Of a stretch of 64,000 bases of DNA, positions 15,929 through 24,310 are shown in pieces. Position numbers and translations under genes: made by a program. Below the pieces are notes generated by a model. That model had not been told where the DNA came from, did no database searches, and was given only the letters and a program-made list of their open reading frames with translations. Source of the stretch: CAYJFG01 sp964369405 (GTDB taxonomy: Bacteria > Bacillota > Clostridia > Oscillospirales > Acutalibacteraceae); NCBI GenBank assembly GCA_964369405.1, contig CAYJGB010000004.1, positions 37,892-101,891 on the forward strand, read 5' to 3'. Every line of letters begins with the position of its first letter. The first letter of the stretch is position 1.

Positions 15929-16879
15929 ATGTATTATTTAGGTATTGATTTAGGGGGCACTAATATTGTAGCTGGCGTTGTTGATGAAGAATTTAACATC
16001 TTAGCAAAAGCAGAATGTAAAACAGCAGTCCCACGTCCAGAAGTCGAAATATGCGACTCTATGGCACTAGTAGCAAAAGAGGCATTGCAAAAAGCGTCTA
16101 TTTCTATTGATGATATAGACTCCGTTGGAATAGGTGTGCCTGGTGCAGTTAATCCAGAGACAGGTGTAATAGAGTATTCAGCAAATCTATTCTTTCATAA
16201 CTGGAATATATGTGAGATGATGGAAGAAAGATTAGGCAAAAAAGTGAGAATAGAAAACGATGCTAACGCAGCAGCATATGGCGAATTTTTAGCAGGAAGT
16301 GCAAAAGGTGCTAGAAATGCAATTGCTATAACACTAGGCACTGGTGTAGGAGCAGGTATAATTATAGATGGAAAAATTTTTAGTGGCTCAAATTATGCAG
16401 GTGCAGAAATGGGACATATGGTAATAGTATATGACGGTAAAGAGTGTGCATGTGGAAGAAAAGGCTGTTTTGAAACTTATGCTTCTGCTACTGGTCTTAT
16501 AAATATGACAAAAGAAACAATACTAGACGAAAGAGCAGATTGTTCATATATGTTAAAGCTAGTTGGCGGAGATATTAACAAAGTAAATGGAATAACAGCG
16601 TTTAAAGCTATGAAAAATGGAGATGCAGCAGGCAAAGCAGTAGTGCAAAAATTCATTGAATATTTAGCATGTGGAGTAACAAACGCTATTAATATATTTC
16701 AACCAGATATATTATGTATAGGTGGAGGGATAAGCAAAGAGGGAGATGTGTTATTAGCGCCTTTAAAAGCAATAGTAGAAAAAGAGAGATACACTAAGCA
16801 TAATAAAAAACAAACAGTTATATGTACAGCGACCCTTGGAAACGATGCAGGGATAATTGGAGCAGCATTTTTAAAATAA
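15929..16879 (+). CDS. ROK-family glucokinase
   Basis: Sugar kinase of the ROK family (316 aa), most likely phosphorylating glucose with ATP in the cytoplasm. The phosphate-binding motif LGIDLGGTNIVAGVV is at the N-terminus. The catalytic aspartate is D111 in ENDANAAAYGE. The ROK zinc motif CACGRKGC has C173, C175 and C180. TLGTGVGAGIIIDGK is the second nucleotide-binding block. There is no N-terminal helix-turn-helix, so it is an enzyme and not a repressor. TTGGAGG precedes the ATG. With pgi, gap and pyk elsewhere in the window it would feed glucose into glycolysis; N-acetylmannosamine or other hexoses cannot be excluded. Confidence 0.88.
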   Translation: MYYLGIDLGGTNIVAGVVDEEFNILAKAECKTAVPRPEVEICDSMALVAKEALQKASISIDDIDSVGIGVPGAVNPETGVIEYSANLFFHNWNICEMMEERLGKKVRIENDANAAAYGEFLAGSAKGARNAIAITLGTGVGAGIIIDGKIFSGSNYAGAEMGHMVIVYDGKECACGRKGCFETYASATGLINMTKETILDERADCSYMLKLVGGDINKVNGITAFKAMKNGDAAGKAVVQKFIEYLACGVTNAINIFQPDILCIGGGISKEGDVLLAPLKAIVEKERYTKHNKKQTVICTATLGNDAGIIGAAFLK

Positions 16880-16944
16880 AATATAAGCTTAAAGCATATT
16901 CAAATAATAAATTAAAAAAATTATCAGATTACAGTTACTAAAGT

Positions 16945-17103
16945 GGCTGTCGCACTAAGGTTAATATTAACAAGTATTAGTAGGGGAGCATTATATATGC
17001 TCCCCCTTTTCTTTGTGTATTTGAAGAATTTCAGGCGAAAATGGATTTCGCCCCTACAACGGACTTGTATAATATGATGAACAATTTTCTAAATGCGACA
17101 GCC
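16945..17103. repeat. Intergenic repeat bounded by GGCTGTCGCA / TGCGACAGCC
   Basis: A 10-bp perfect inverted repeat, GGCTGTCGCA (16945-16954) and TGCGACAGCC (17094-17103), encloses a terminator and the hairpin GGCGAAA-ATGGA-TTTCGCC followed by CCTACA (17034-17058). The same GGCGAAAATGGATT, CGCCCCTACA and GGCTGTCG strings recur at 52068-52173. The two copies look like members of one non-coding repeat family inserted between convergent genes. Confidence 0.6.
16983..17010 (+). terminator. Terminator after the ROK kinase
   Basis: GGGGAGCAT pairs with ATGCTCCCC over a TATAT loop, followed by CTTTT. A 9-bp GC-rich stem in AT-rich surroundings makes it a convincing plus-strand terminator. Confidence 0.8.
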
Positions 17104-17122
17104 TCTATTTTTTAACAAATAG

Positions 17123-17473
17123 TTAATATACTACATAAAAATATACAAAATTTAATATGTGTAACATATTTATTAGCGTATATATTCCTATACCAACACC
17201 TACTACTCGGTTAGCTATTTTCATCTGCTTTGCAGTTGCGTTGTTTGCTCTATAATTTATAAATAAGACTAGCCCCAATGGCAATATACCTTTAATTATA
17301 AAACTAGTAAAACTACTATCCATAAAAGGTAGCATAAATGGATTTACTTCTTGAAATTTGCCAGTGTTTAGCAGTAGTAAAGTGCATATCCAATCACTAA
17401 AGTTTAGCAAATATAGTAAAAATAAACTTTTTGATAATTTGTTGCAAAAAATAGTTGAAATTATACTTTGCAT
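17123..17473 (-). CDS. Small integral membrane protein, DUF5658-like
   Basis: Hypothetical membrane protein (116 aa). It has the pattern LNFSDWICTLLLLNTGKFQEV, then NPFM, at about residues 19-43, which matches my memory of the DUF5658 family (Asn-x2-Asp and Glu-x-Asn-Pro), with about three hydrophobic segments. The function is unknown. The start at 17473 follows AGAGGTGAG; a longer frame to 17521 would place that ribosome-binding site inside the gene. It converges with the ROK kinase and is divergent from proS. Confidence 0.65.
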   Translation of the reverse strand: MQSIISTIFCNKLSKSLFLLYLLNFSDWICTLLLLNTGKFQEVNPFMLPFMDSSFTSFIIKGILPLGLVLFINYRANNATAKQMKIANRVVGVGIGIYTLINMLHILNFVYFYVVY

Positions 17474-17567
17474 TCTCTCACCTCTAAGTATATTATGTGA
17501 AAGTGCAAACTTTTTATACAAATTTTTCTATTTATTTTTATATTGTCAACCAAATATATAATTTTAA

Positions 17568-17596
17568 TTGAAATATATCTTAATATCGTATATAAT
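17568..17596 (+). promoter_or_regulatory. Promoter of proS
   Basis: TTGAAA (17568-17573) and TATAAT (17591-17596) are separated by exactly 17 nt. The predicted leader to proS is about 45 nt with an AAAGGA ribosome-binding site. Confidence 0.75.
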
Positions 17597-17648
17597 AGGA
17601 ATAGTTGTATTAAATTAATATAACTCTATTTTAGAAAGGACGATTTAT

Positions 17649-19085
17649 ATGGCAGATAAAAAAATGGTAACAGCTATTACTTCTATGGACGAAGATTTTG
17701 CAAAATGGTATACGGACATAGTGAAGAAAGCTGAGTTAATTGAATATACTAGTGTTAAAGGTTGTATGGTTATTAGACCGTATGGTTATGCTATTTGGGA
17801 AAACATTCAAAGAATATTAGATGGAATGTTTAAAGACACAGGTCACGAAAATGTGTGTATGCCTATGTTTATACCAGAAAGTTTGCTACAAAAAGAAAAA
17901 GACCACGTAGAGGGGTTTGCTCCAGAAGTAGCATGGGTTACATATGGTGGTAGCGAGAGGTTAGAGGACAGATTATGTGTGCGTCCTACATCAGAAACAT
18001 TGTTTTGTGAGCATTATGCAAATATTATACAAAGTCATAGAGATTTACCTAAATTATACAATCAATGGGTAAGCGTTGTGCGTTGGGAGAAAACAACTCG
18101 TCCATTTTTAAGAAGCAGAGAGTTTTTATGGCAAGAAGGACATACAATACACGCAACTCAACAAGAAGCAGTTGAAGAAACTGAGCAAATGTTAAATGTG
18201 TATGAAGACTTTTGTCAAAATTATTTAGCAATGCCAGTTTTAAAAGGAAAGAAAACAGAAAGTGATAAGTTTGCAGGTGCAGTAGATACATATGCAATAG
18301 AAGCATTAATGCACGACGGAAAAGCACTACAAGCAGGAACATCTCACTACTTTGGAGATGGCTTTGCAAAAGCATTTGATATCACTTATACAAATAAAGA
18401 AAATAAACTAGCATATCCACATCAAACCTCATGGGGAGTTACAACAAGATTAATAGGTGCGATAATTATGACCCATGGTGACGATAACGGCTTAGTGTTA
18501 CCACCAGCAGTAGCACCAATACAAGCAGTAATACTTCCAATAGCTCAACATAAAGCAGGAGTGCTAGATAAAGCACAAGAGCTAAAAGAGAGATTAGCAA
18601 AAACAGTTAGAGTTAAACTTGATGATAGTGATAACTCACCAGGGTGGAAGTTCTCAGAATATGAGATGAAAGGTGTACCAGTAAGAATTGAGCTAGGTCC
18701 TAGAGATATAGAAAACAATCAATGTGTAGTAGTAACACGACACAACAGAGAAAAAACAGTAGTTTCTTTAGATGAGTTAGAGCAAGTAGTTACATTAAAA
18801 CTTGAAGAAGTGCATAACGGAATATATCAAAAAGCACTTGAAAACAGAGAGAATAAAACATACTCATGTAAAAACATAGAAGAGATAATTACTAGCCTAG
18901 AAACAAAAGGTGATGGATTTGTTAAAGCTATGTGGTGTGGTGAGGAATCTTGTGAAGATGAAGTCAAAGAAAAAACAGGAGTAGGCTCAAGATGCATACC
19001 ATTCGAGCAAGATGAAATATCAGACAAGTGTGTGTGCTGTGGAAAACCTGCTAAACATATGGTTATATGGGGAAAAGCATATTAA
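17649..19085 (+). CDS. proS: Prolyl-tRNA synthetase, short (type 3, archaeal/eukaryal-like)
   Basis: Class II ProRS (478 aa). It lacks the INS editing insertion between motifs 2 and 3 that marks the longer bacterial form, so it is the shorter archaeal/eukaryal-type enzyme found in many Clostridia. Motif 2 is seen as RWEKTTRPFLRSREFLWQEGHT. The C-terminal extension has cysteines (WCGEESCEDE, then CVCCGKPA) that form the zinc-like domain of this type, and ends in the usual aromatic residue (WGKAY). metA follows after 46 nt with its own GAGGAGAAG site and no terminator, so the two are probably cotranscribed. Confidence 0.95.
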   Translation: MADKKMVTAITSMDEDFAKWYTDIVKKAELIEYTSVKGCMVIRPYGYAIWENIQRILDGMFKDTGHENVCMPMFIPESLLQKEKDHVEGFAPEVAWVTYGGSERLEDRLCVRPTSETLFCEHYANIIQSHRDLPKLYNQWVSVVRWEKTTRPFLRSREFLWQEGHTIHATQQEAVEETEQMLNVYEDFCQNYLAMPVLKGKKTESDKFAGAVDTYAIEALMHDGKALQAGTSHYFGDGFAKAFDITYTNKENKLAYPHQTSWGVTTRLIGAIIMTHGDDNGLVLPPAVAPIQAVILPIAQHKAGVLDKAQELKERLAKTVRVKLDDSDNSPGWKFSEYEMKGVPVRIELGPRDIENNQCVVVTRHNREKTVVSLDELEQVVTLKLEEVHNGIYQKALENRENKTYSCKNIEEIITSLETKGDGFVKAMWCGEESCEDEVKEKTGVGSRCIPFEQDEISDKCVCCGKPAKHMVIWGKAY

Positions 19086-19131
19086 TATTATATTAGTGTA
19101 GATGTAAATATACTTTTGAGGAGGAGAAGTA

Positions 19132-20061
19132 ATGCCGATTAATATACAAAATGATTTACCAGCTAAAGAAGAATTGGAGTCAGAAAATATATTTGTTATG
19201 TCAAATATGAGGGCTAGTACACAAGACATTAGACCACTTAAAATAGTGATACTAAACTTAATGCCAATAAAAATGACAACAGAAACACAACTATTAAGGC
19301 TTTTAGGTAACACTCCTTTACAAGTAGAAATAGAGCTTTTGCAAACAGCGACATATACATCAAAGCATACACCAAGCAGTCATTTAAAAACGTTTTACAA
19401 GACTTTTGAGCAGATAAAAGACCAGCAGTTTGACGGTATGATTATCACAGGAGCGCCAGTAGAAAATTTAGATTATAGTCAAGTTACATATTGGGAAGAG
19501 CTTTGTGAAATTATGGAGTGGTCAAAAACAAATGTATATTCAACATATCATATATGTTGGGGAGCACAAGCAGGGTTATATTATCACTATGATGTGCCAA
19601 AATATATGTTAGATGAAAAAATGAGCGGAGTTTTCTTAAACAAGATGTTAAATCCTAACCACCCGTTAACACGTGGTTTTGATGATTACTTTAATATGCC
19701 ACATTCACGATATTCTTCTGTTTCCAGAGATGAAATAGAAAAAAATGAAGAGTTAGAAATTTTAGCTATATCAGATATGGCAGGCGTTTCTATAGTGTGC
19801 AATAAGAGTGGCAGACAAGTTTTTGTGTTTGGACATGGCGAGTATGACAGAGATACATTATCAACAGAATATTTTAGAGATTTAAACAAAGGATTAAATC
19901 CTAATATACCTGTAAATTATTTCCCTAAAAACGACCCACAAGCAACACCACCACTAACATGGAAAAGCCATAGTTTTTTACTATTTTCTAATTGGCTTAA
20001 TTATTATCTATATCAGCAAACACCATATAACTTAGAAGATTTGAAAGAATTATATAAGTAA
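19132..20061 (+). CDS. metA: Homoserine O-acyltransferase MetA (acetyl-CoA type predicted)
   Basis: Methionine biosynthesis enzyme (309 aa, full length) that acylates L-homoserine. The catalytic residues align without gaps to the E. coli numbering: C142 in YHICWGAQAG, and H235 and E237 in FGHGEYD. Residue 111 is glutamate (GAPVEN). From published work on this family, Glu at 111 goes with acetyl-CoA use and Gly with succinyl-CoA, so the product is probably O-acetylhomoserine even though the family is usually named succinyltransferase. It lies directly behind proS. The ATG follows GAGGAGAAG. Confidence 0.93.
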   Translation: MPINIQNDLPAKEELESENIFVMSNMRASTQDIRPLKIVILNLMPIKMTTETQLLRLLGNTPLQVEIELLQTATYTSKHTPSSHLKTFYKTFEQIKDQQFDGMIITGAPVENLDYSQVTYWEELCEIMEWSKTNVYSTYHICWGAQAGLYYHYDVPKYMLDEKMSGVFLNKMLNPNHPLTRGFDDYFNMPHSRYSSVSRDEIEKNEELEILAISDMAGVSIVCNKSGRQVFVFGHGEYDRDTLSTEYFRDLNKGLNPNIPVNYFPKNDPQATPPLTWKSHSFLLFSNWLNYYLYQQTPYNLEDLKELYK

Positions 20062-20145
20062 AATAAAAAAACAAATAAATTGTGTAACACATCTACCCCT
20101 ATTTTAATATAATGTAATGTAACGCTTGAAAGGGGGAAAAACACT

Positions 20146-20256
20146 ATGTGTAACAATTTATTTGGTGGTAGCTCTTGCACATGGGTAATATTATTAGTTA
20201 TTATCTATGTAGTATGCTGTAACAACAATGACTGTGGCAATGGCTGTGGTTGCTAA
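20146..20256 (+). CDS. Cys-rich 36-aa membrane peptide, unknown function
   Basis: Short gene behind a good AGGGGG site (20131-20136). The product begins MCNNLFGGSSCTW, has a hydrophobic stretch VILLVIIYVV and ends CCNNNDCGNGCGC, with seven cysteines in 36 residues. I do not recognise a characterised family. Small Gly/Asn/Cys peptides with one transmembrane segment do occur in spore formers, and a spore or envelope role is only a guess. It is followed by a strong terminator at 20335. Confidence 0.6.
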   Translation: MCNNLFGGSSCTWVILLVIIYVVCCNNNDCGNGCGC

Positions 20257-20334
20257 TTATTTTAAATTAGATAGTTTAAATTAATAAGAGTTTAAGGAGT
20301 AAAACATTCCACTCTTACAAGAATTATATTGTGG

Positions 20335-20377
20335 AGCTTTCGCAAATGAGTAAAATCATCTGCGAAAGCTTTTTTTT
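20335..20377 (+). terminator. Terminator of the Cys-rich peptide gene
   Basis: AGCTTTCGCAAATGA pairs with TCATCTGCGAAAGCT (one mismatch) and is followed by seven T. The central CGCAAATGAGTAAAATCAT is also found, on the opposite strand, in the rny terminator at 52136-52173. Confidence 0.9.
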
Positions 20378-20543
20378 GTAAAAAATCATCATGAATTAAT
20401 AAAATATTTTAGCATATATATTAAAAAGCTATAAAAAATTCAAGTATTTTCATAAATTAAACCATCTTAAAATAATACTAATATTTACCTAAAAAAATTA
20501 CAAAAAATCAGTAGTTTTTACAGTACAAAAGTAGTTAAATTTG

Positions 20544-20552
20544 TGTTACAAT
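20544..20552 (+). promoter_or_regulatory. Extended -10 ahead of the CHAP-dockerin gene
   Basis: TGTTACAAT is an extended -10 with TACAAT at 20547-20552. No good -35 stands 17 nt upstream. It is the best candidate in the 215-nt AT-rich gap between the terminator and the gene. Confidence 0.4.
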
Positions 20553-20592
20553 ATGGTTACAATTTTTTAATATCTATAAACGGGGTGTTAGT

Positions 20593-21570
20593 TTGAGTAC
20601 CAAAAAAATTATAAGCGGATATTTAGTAGTTATGGTAGTACTTTCAACAATGTTTTATAGCGTTGTGTCGGTTGATGCATCAAGCAGTTTTGAACCAAGA
20701 TTAACTGCACCTGCTAGTAATAATAAATATTATTACGATGGTGATTACAATCTATTTGAAAAATATGGATATGGTATGCCAAACTGTACAGCATATGCAT
20801 ATGGTAGAGCATACGAGATATTAGGAACTAGACCTAACTTATGCCCTTATAATGCTGGTGAGTGGTGGTCATATAATATAAAATATGGATATTACGACTA
20901 CGGACAAACTCCTAAAGTTGGAGCTATTGCAGTTTGGGATAAATACGATAATAATACAGGACATGTAGCAGTTGTAGAAAAAGTTACAAGTAGTACAATT
21001 ACATTGTCTGAGTCAGCATATGGAGGAACAGTGTTTTTTACAGAAACTGTTGATATAGATGATGATAATGTTGGTTATTCAAATAGTTATAGATTTTTAG
21101 GATACATATATATTTTAGAAGATGAAACCAATTCAGGGACAGCAGACCCAATTGCACCAGAAACATCAGAAAAAATAGATGCTCAAGTATGGCAAGTAGA
21201 CACTTCTGTAGGGTTGAATATGAGAAGTGGTGCAGGGACAAGCTATAATACATTAGTTACTATACCAGACAATACTAATATATCAGTTAGCGAAACAAAA
21301 GAATCTGGTGGATATACATGGGGTAAAGTGACATATAACAATAAAACTGGTTGGTGTGCACTTGATTTTGCAAATAAAATAGGATTACAATATGATATAA
21401 AAATAGATAGTAAATTAAATATAAACGATGCAGTTGAATTACAATTATATTTAGCAGCATATAAAAATTTAAGTAGCACACAAAAGATACTGGCAGATAA
21501 TAACTTAGATAATAAAATTAATCTAAGTGATTTGATTAACATACAGAAGAAATTATCAAATATGATATAA
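20593..21570 (+). CDS. Secreted CHAP-domain amidase with SH3b and dockerin-like tail
   Basis: Exported cell-wall hydrolase candidate (325 aa). A signal peptide covers residues 1-29. A CHAP amidase/peptidase domain follows with C65 in MPNCTAYAYGR and H124 in NNTGHVAVVE as the likely catalytic pair. An SH3b domain lies near 190-260 (GLNMRSGAGTSYNTLVTIP, WGKVTYNNKTGWC). The C-terminal 55 residues carry two duplicated F-hand-like repeats; the second (ADNNLDNKINLSDLINIQKK) fits a type I dockerin and the first is degenerate. It may therefore attach to a cohesin scaffold. The TTG at 20593 follows GGGGTG; an upstream GTG is out of frame. Confidence 0.85.
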   Translation: MSTKKIISGYLVVMVVLSTMFYSVVSVDASSSFEPRLTAPASNNKYYYDGDYNLFEKYGYGMPNCTAYAYGRAYEILGTRPNLCPYNAGEWWSYNIKYGYYDYGQTPKVGAIAVWDKYDNNTGHVAVVEKVTSSTITLSESAYGGTVFFTETVDIDDDNVGYSNSYRFLGYIYILEDETNSGTADPIAPETSEKIDAQVWQVDTSVGLNMRSGAGTSYNTLVTIPDNTNISVSETKESGGYTWGKVTYNNKTGWCALDFANKIGLQYDIKIDSKLNINDAVELQLYLAAYKNLSSTQKILADNNLDNKINLSDLINIQKKLSNMI

Positions 21571-21593
21571 TGATAGACTTGCTGATAATAACT

Positions 21594-22478
21594 TTACACT
21601 AACGACATTAAATCTTCTATCTCAAAATCTGGTTGCAATGCATGGTTTAATGACATACTAATTAACTTTGCTCCTCGTGATATCAATAAATCAATCTCTC
21701 TAGGTGTTACTACCATTTTTTGACCGTTTGGTGACACACTCTCTTTTGCAATTTTAATCGACTTCTTACCATTTTCACTTAATAAGTCAGTTGCTAATGT
21801 AACTGCATCTACTACTGTTGGTACTCCCACTGCTATTACTGGGATACCAACTGTTTTTTTGTTTATCACAAATCTATTGTTTCCTATTCCTGCTCCTGGT
21901 GCTATTCCTGTATCTGATATTTGCATTGTACAGCCTAGCCTCTCTAGTCTGCGTGAGGCTAGAGCATCTATTACTATAATTGCTGTCGGCTTTATTTTTT
22001 CTGCTACACTTAATATTAACTCTCCTGTTTCTATACCTGTTTGTCCCAATACTCCTGGCGACATCACTGCTACTGGTCTTAAACTGTCTAATCCTATACT
22101 TTTTGCTATCTCACCTATTATATGCCTTGTTGCAAGTATTTGAGATGCCGTTTTTGGGCCTAATGCATCTGGTGTTATTTCTAAATTACCTATTCCTGCT
22201 ACTAATATCAAACCTTCTTTTGGTAATAATATGCGTATGTTTTCTGATATTACCTTAAGTCGTTTATCTGTTTGTGTAAATTCTTCTATTAATGGTGGTA
22301 ATTCGATTGTTATATATGTGCCTATATCTTTTGAAAGCATATTTGCTGCTTGCTCATTCAATATTTTCATTTTCGATATAGTCATATTTTTGTACGCTTG
22401 CGTATTGTATTCTACTCCGTCTGTTATATCTCCTGCTATTTCTCTTGCTTCTAGTGCTAAATCTGTTCTAAATTGCAT
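21594..22478 (-). CDS. gpr: Germination protease GPR
   Basis: Aspartic-type spore protease (294 aa) that degrades small acid-soluble proteins when spores germinate. The N-terminal FRTDLA resembles both the SASP cleavage motif and the GPR propeptide site. Characteristic blocks are GIGNLEITPDALGP and AIIVIDALASRRLERLGCT, each with a conserved aspartate, and TIQI-type strand ISDTGIAPGAGIGNNR. Its presence implies that the host makes endospores. The usual regulator would be the forespore sigma factor, but I could not place a clear sigma-G promoter. It converges with the CHAP gene and diverges from the papain-like protease. Confidence 0.95.
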   Translation of the reverse strand: MQFRTDLALEAREIAGDITDGVEYNTQAYKNMTISKMKILNEQAANMLSKDIGTYITIELPPLIEEFTQTDKRLKVISENIRILLPKEGLILVAGIGNLEITPDALGPKTASQILATRHIIGEIAKSIGLDSLRPVAVMSPGVLGQTGIETGELILSVAEKIKPTAIIVIDALASRRLERLGCTMQISDTGIAPGAGIGNNRFVINKKTVGIPVIAVGVPTVVDAVTLATDLLSENGKKSIKIAKESVSPNGQKMVVTPREIDLLISRGAKLISMSLNHALQPDFEIEDLMSLV

Positions 22479-22602
22479 AAAAATACTCCTATTTTATCTA
22501 TATAATATATATTTACAAAATTTGTTTATTGTGATAATATTATTATGTGAATTTCTGATAGTTATATACACTAATTCATTTTGTTAAAAGGAGTCAAATT
22601 TT

Positions 22603-24246
22603 ATGTTTAAATATTATAAAAAAATAGTTTCTGTTTTATGCTGTTCAATTTTAGTTTTTACAAGCTTTTTATCAGTAAGCGCTAAAGGAAGTAATGATGT
22701 TTATGTTGGACAAAGCTTACAATCTGATACAACTGTAAATGAAAATATAAGTAGTGATAATCTGCCTAGCTATTATAACGGTGTTGAACTAGGTTTTGTT
22801 ACTACTCCTAAAGACCAAAAGACTTTAAACACTTGTTGGGCTTTTGTTGGAACTTCAATTTTAGAAAGCTATCTTTTGAAAAACGATTTAGGGTATTATG
22901 ATTTTTCAGAGGAGCATCTAAATGTTTGGGCGACTACTAGATATAATGATACAGGCTGGCTTAGAAATTATTATGACGGTGGTTATTCAAGGCAAGTTGC
23001 AGGATATCTAACTTCTTTTAGTGGTGGTGCTCCAGAAGAACTTTATCCATATGGCACTATGAGCAGTTATACTTATTCAGATTTAAAAAAACCTACTGTA
23101 GAATACGGAGTTACTGAGCTTATGTATGTATCTCAAGATATAAACACAGTAAAAAACAGTGTTTATAATTATGGCTCAGTATATGCAAATTGTAGTATTA
23201 ATCCTAAATTTTTTAATTCTAATAAAACAGCGTTTAATGCCGACGAAACATTATCATCAAGTAATTTATCAGGACATGTTGTGGCGATAGTTGGTTGGGA
23301 CGATGACTATAGCAAAGAAAACTTCAACCCAAAGCATAAACCAGAAAATAACGGAGCATGGCTTGTTAAAAATAGTTGGGGTACACAAAGTAACGACAAT
23401 GGTTTTTTCTGGATTTCTTATGAGGATAAATATTTATTGTCTAAAACTTTTGGATATTCTTATGCTATAAGAGAAGTTGAAAAAATAGGAGAAAACGATA
23501 AATTATTTCAACATGATGAATTTGGTGCTACATATAATATGACTTTGTTTGAAAATATAGACGGAAACGCAGTGTATGACAAAGAGTTGACATTTATAAA
23601 CGTTTTTGACTTTAGCAAAGAAGATAGAATACTTAACAACGTTATATTCGAGAGTGAAAGTGTTGGAGGAGAATATACAGCATATTTAACTCCAGTAGAA
23701 AATGATAAGCCAGTAGAAGATAGAAGTAAATGGACTAAAATAGATAATGGTATAATAGAATATAGTGGATATCACAGTATTGAGGCAAATGGGTTAGATT
23801 TACCACTTGACAAATGTGGTATAGCCGTAGAAATTGATACTACTAATATAGATACAAAGGCAGGAATTGGAATATCTGAAACTTTGTTTAATTCATCAAT
23901 AAATAGAATAACATTTAGACCTGACCCAGAGAAAAATGAAGGATTTATAATAAGAGATGGGCAAATGTATGAGTTTTTAGATTTTTATACAGATGTTTTA
24001 AATGATTATAATAATACTGGTAACATAACTATAAAGGCATACACTAGTTTAGATGATATTTTATTAGGCGATGTTAATGATGATGGAGGAATAACAATAT
24101 CAGATGTATTATTACTACAAATGCACATAACTGAAATTGATTTAGGAGAATTTAAAATAAACGAAACTAATGCAGATGTAAATAAAGATAATAAAACAAA
24201 TATAGCAGATGTTTTATTGATACAAAAAACATTATCAAAACAGTAA
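22603..24246 (+). CDS. Secreted papain-like (C1) protease with lectin-like region and dockerin
   Basis: Exported cysteine protease (547 aa). The signal peptide is residues 1-27. The C1A domain has oxyanion Q72, C78 (NTCWAFVGTS), H225 (SGHVVAIVGWDD) and N257 (VKNSWG). A beta-rich region follows (about 290-470), like the lectin-like domain often found after such bacterial proteases. Residues 488-547 are a canonical two-repeat type I dockerin (GDVNDDGGITISDVLLLQ, then ADVNKDNKTNIADVLLIQ). The enzyme is therefore probably docked on a cohesin scaffold. AAAGGAG precedes the ATG. Confidence 0.9.
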   Translation: MFKYYKKIVSVLCCSILVFTSFLSVSAKGSNDVYVGQSLQSDTTVNENISSDNLPSYYNGVELGFVTTPKDQKTLNTCWAFVGTSILESYLLKNDLGYYDFSEEHLNVWATTRYNDTGWLRNYYDGGYSRQVAGYLTSFSGGAPEELYPYGTMSSYTYSDLKKPTVEYGVTELMYVSQDINTVKNSVYNYGSVYANCSINPKFFNSNKTAFNADETLSSSNLSGHVVAIVGWDDDYSKENFNPKHKPENNGAWLVKNSWGTQSNDNGFFWISYEDKYLLSKTFGYSYAIREVEKIGENDKLFQHDEFGATYNMTLFENIDGNAVYDKELTFINVFDFSKEDRILNNVIFESESVGGEYTAYLTPVENDKPVEDRSKWTKIDNGIIEYSGYHSIEANGLDLPLDKCGIAVEIDTTNIDTKAGIGISETLFNSSINRITFRPDPEKNEGFIIRDGQMYEFLDFYTDVLNDYNNTGNITIKAYTSLDDILLGDVNDDGGITISDVLLLQMHITEIDLGEFKINETNADVNKDNKTNIADVLLIQKTLSKQ

Positions 24247-24248
24247 AT

Positions 24249-24276
24249 TTGACAAAGTAGAATTAATCGTTATAAT
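24249..24276 (+). promoter_or_regulatory. Strong promoter of the small lipoprotein gene
   Basis: Consensus TTGACA (24249-24254) and TATAAT (24271-24276) with a 16-nt spacer, beginning three bases after the protease stop codon. No terminator separates the two genes, so the lipoprotein gene can also receive readthrough. Confidence 0.75.
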
Positions 24277-24310
24277 TTTAAATATAATAATAAATTAGGA
24301 GTTGAATTAA

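Noticed and set aside
18049..18375. 108-codon minus-strand frame inside proS
   Set aside because: Leucine-rich shadow of the proS coding strand without a ribosome-binding site.
22479..22602. Sigma-G promoter for gpr
   Set aside because: Forespore control is expected from the family, but no pair of -35 and -10 boxes with credible spacing could be placed by eye.
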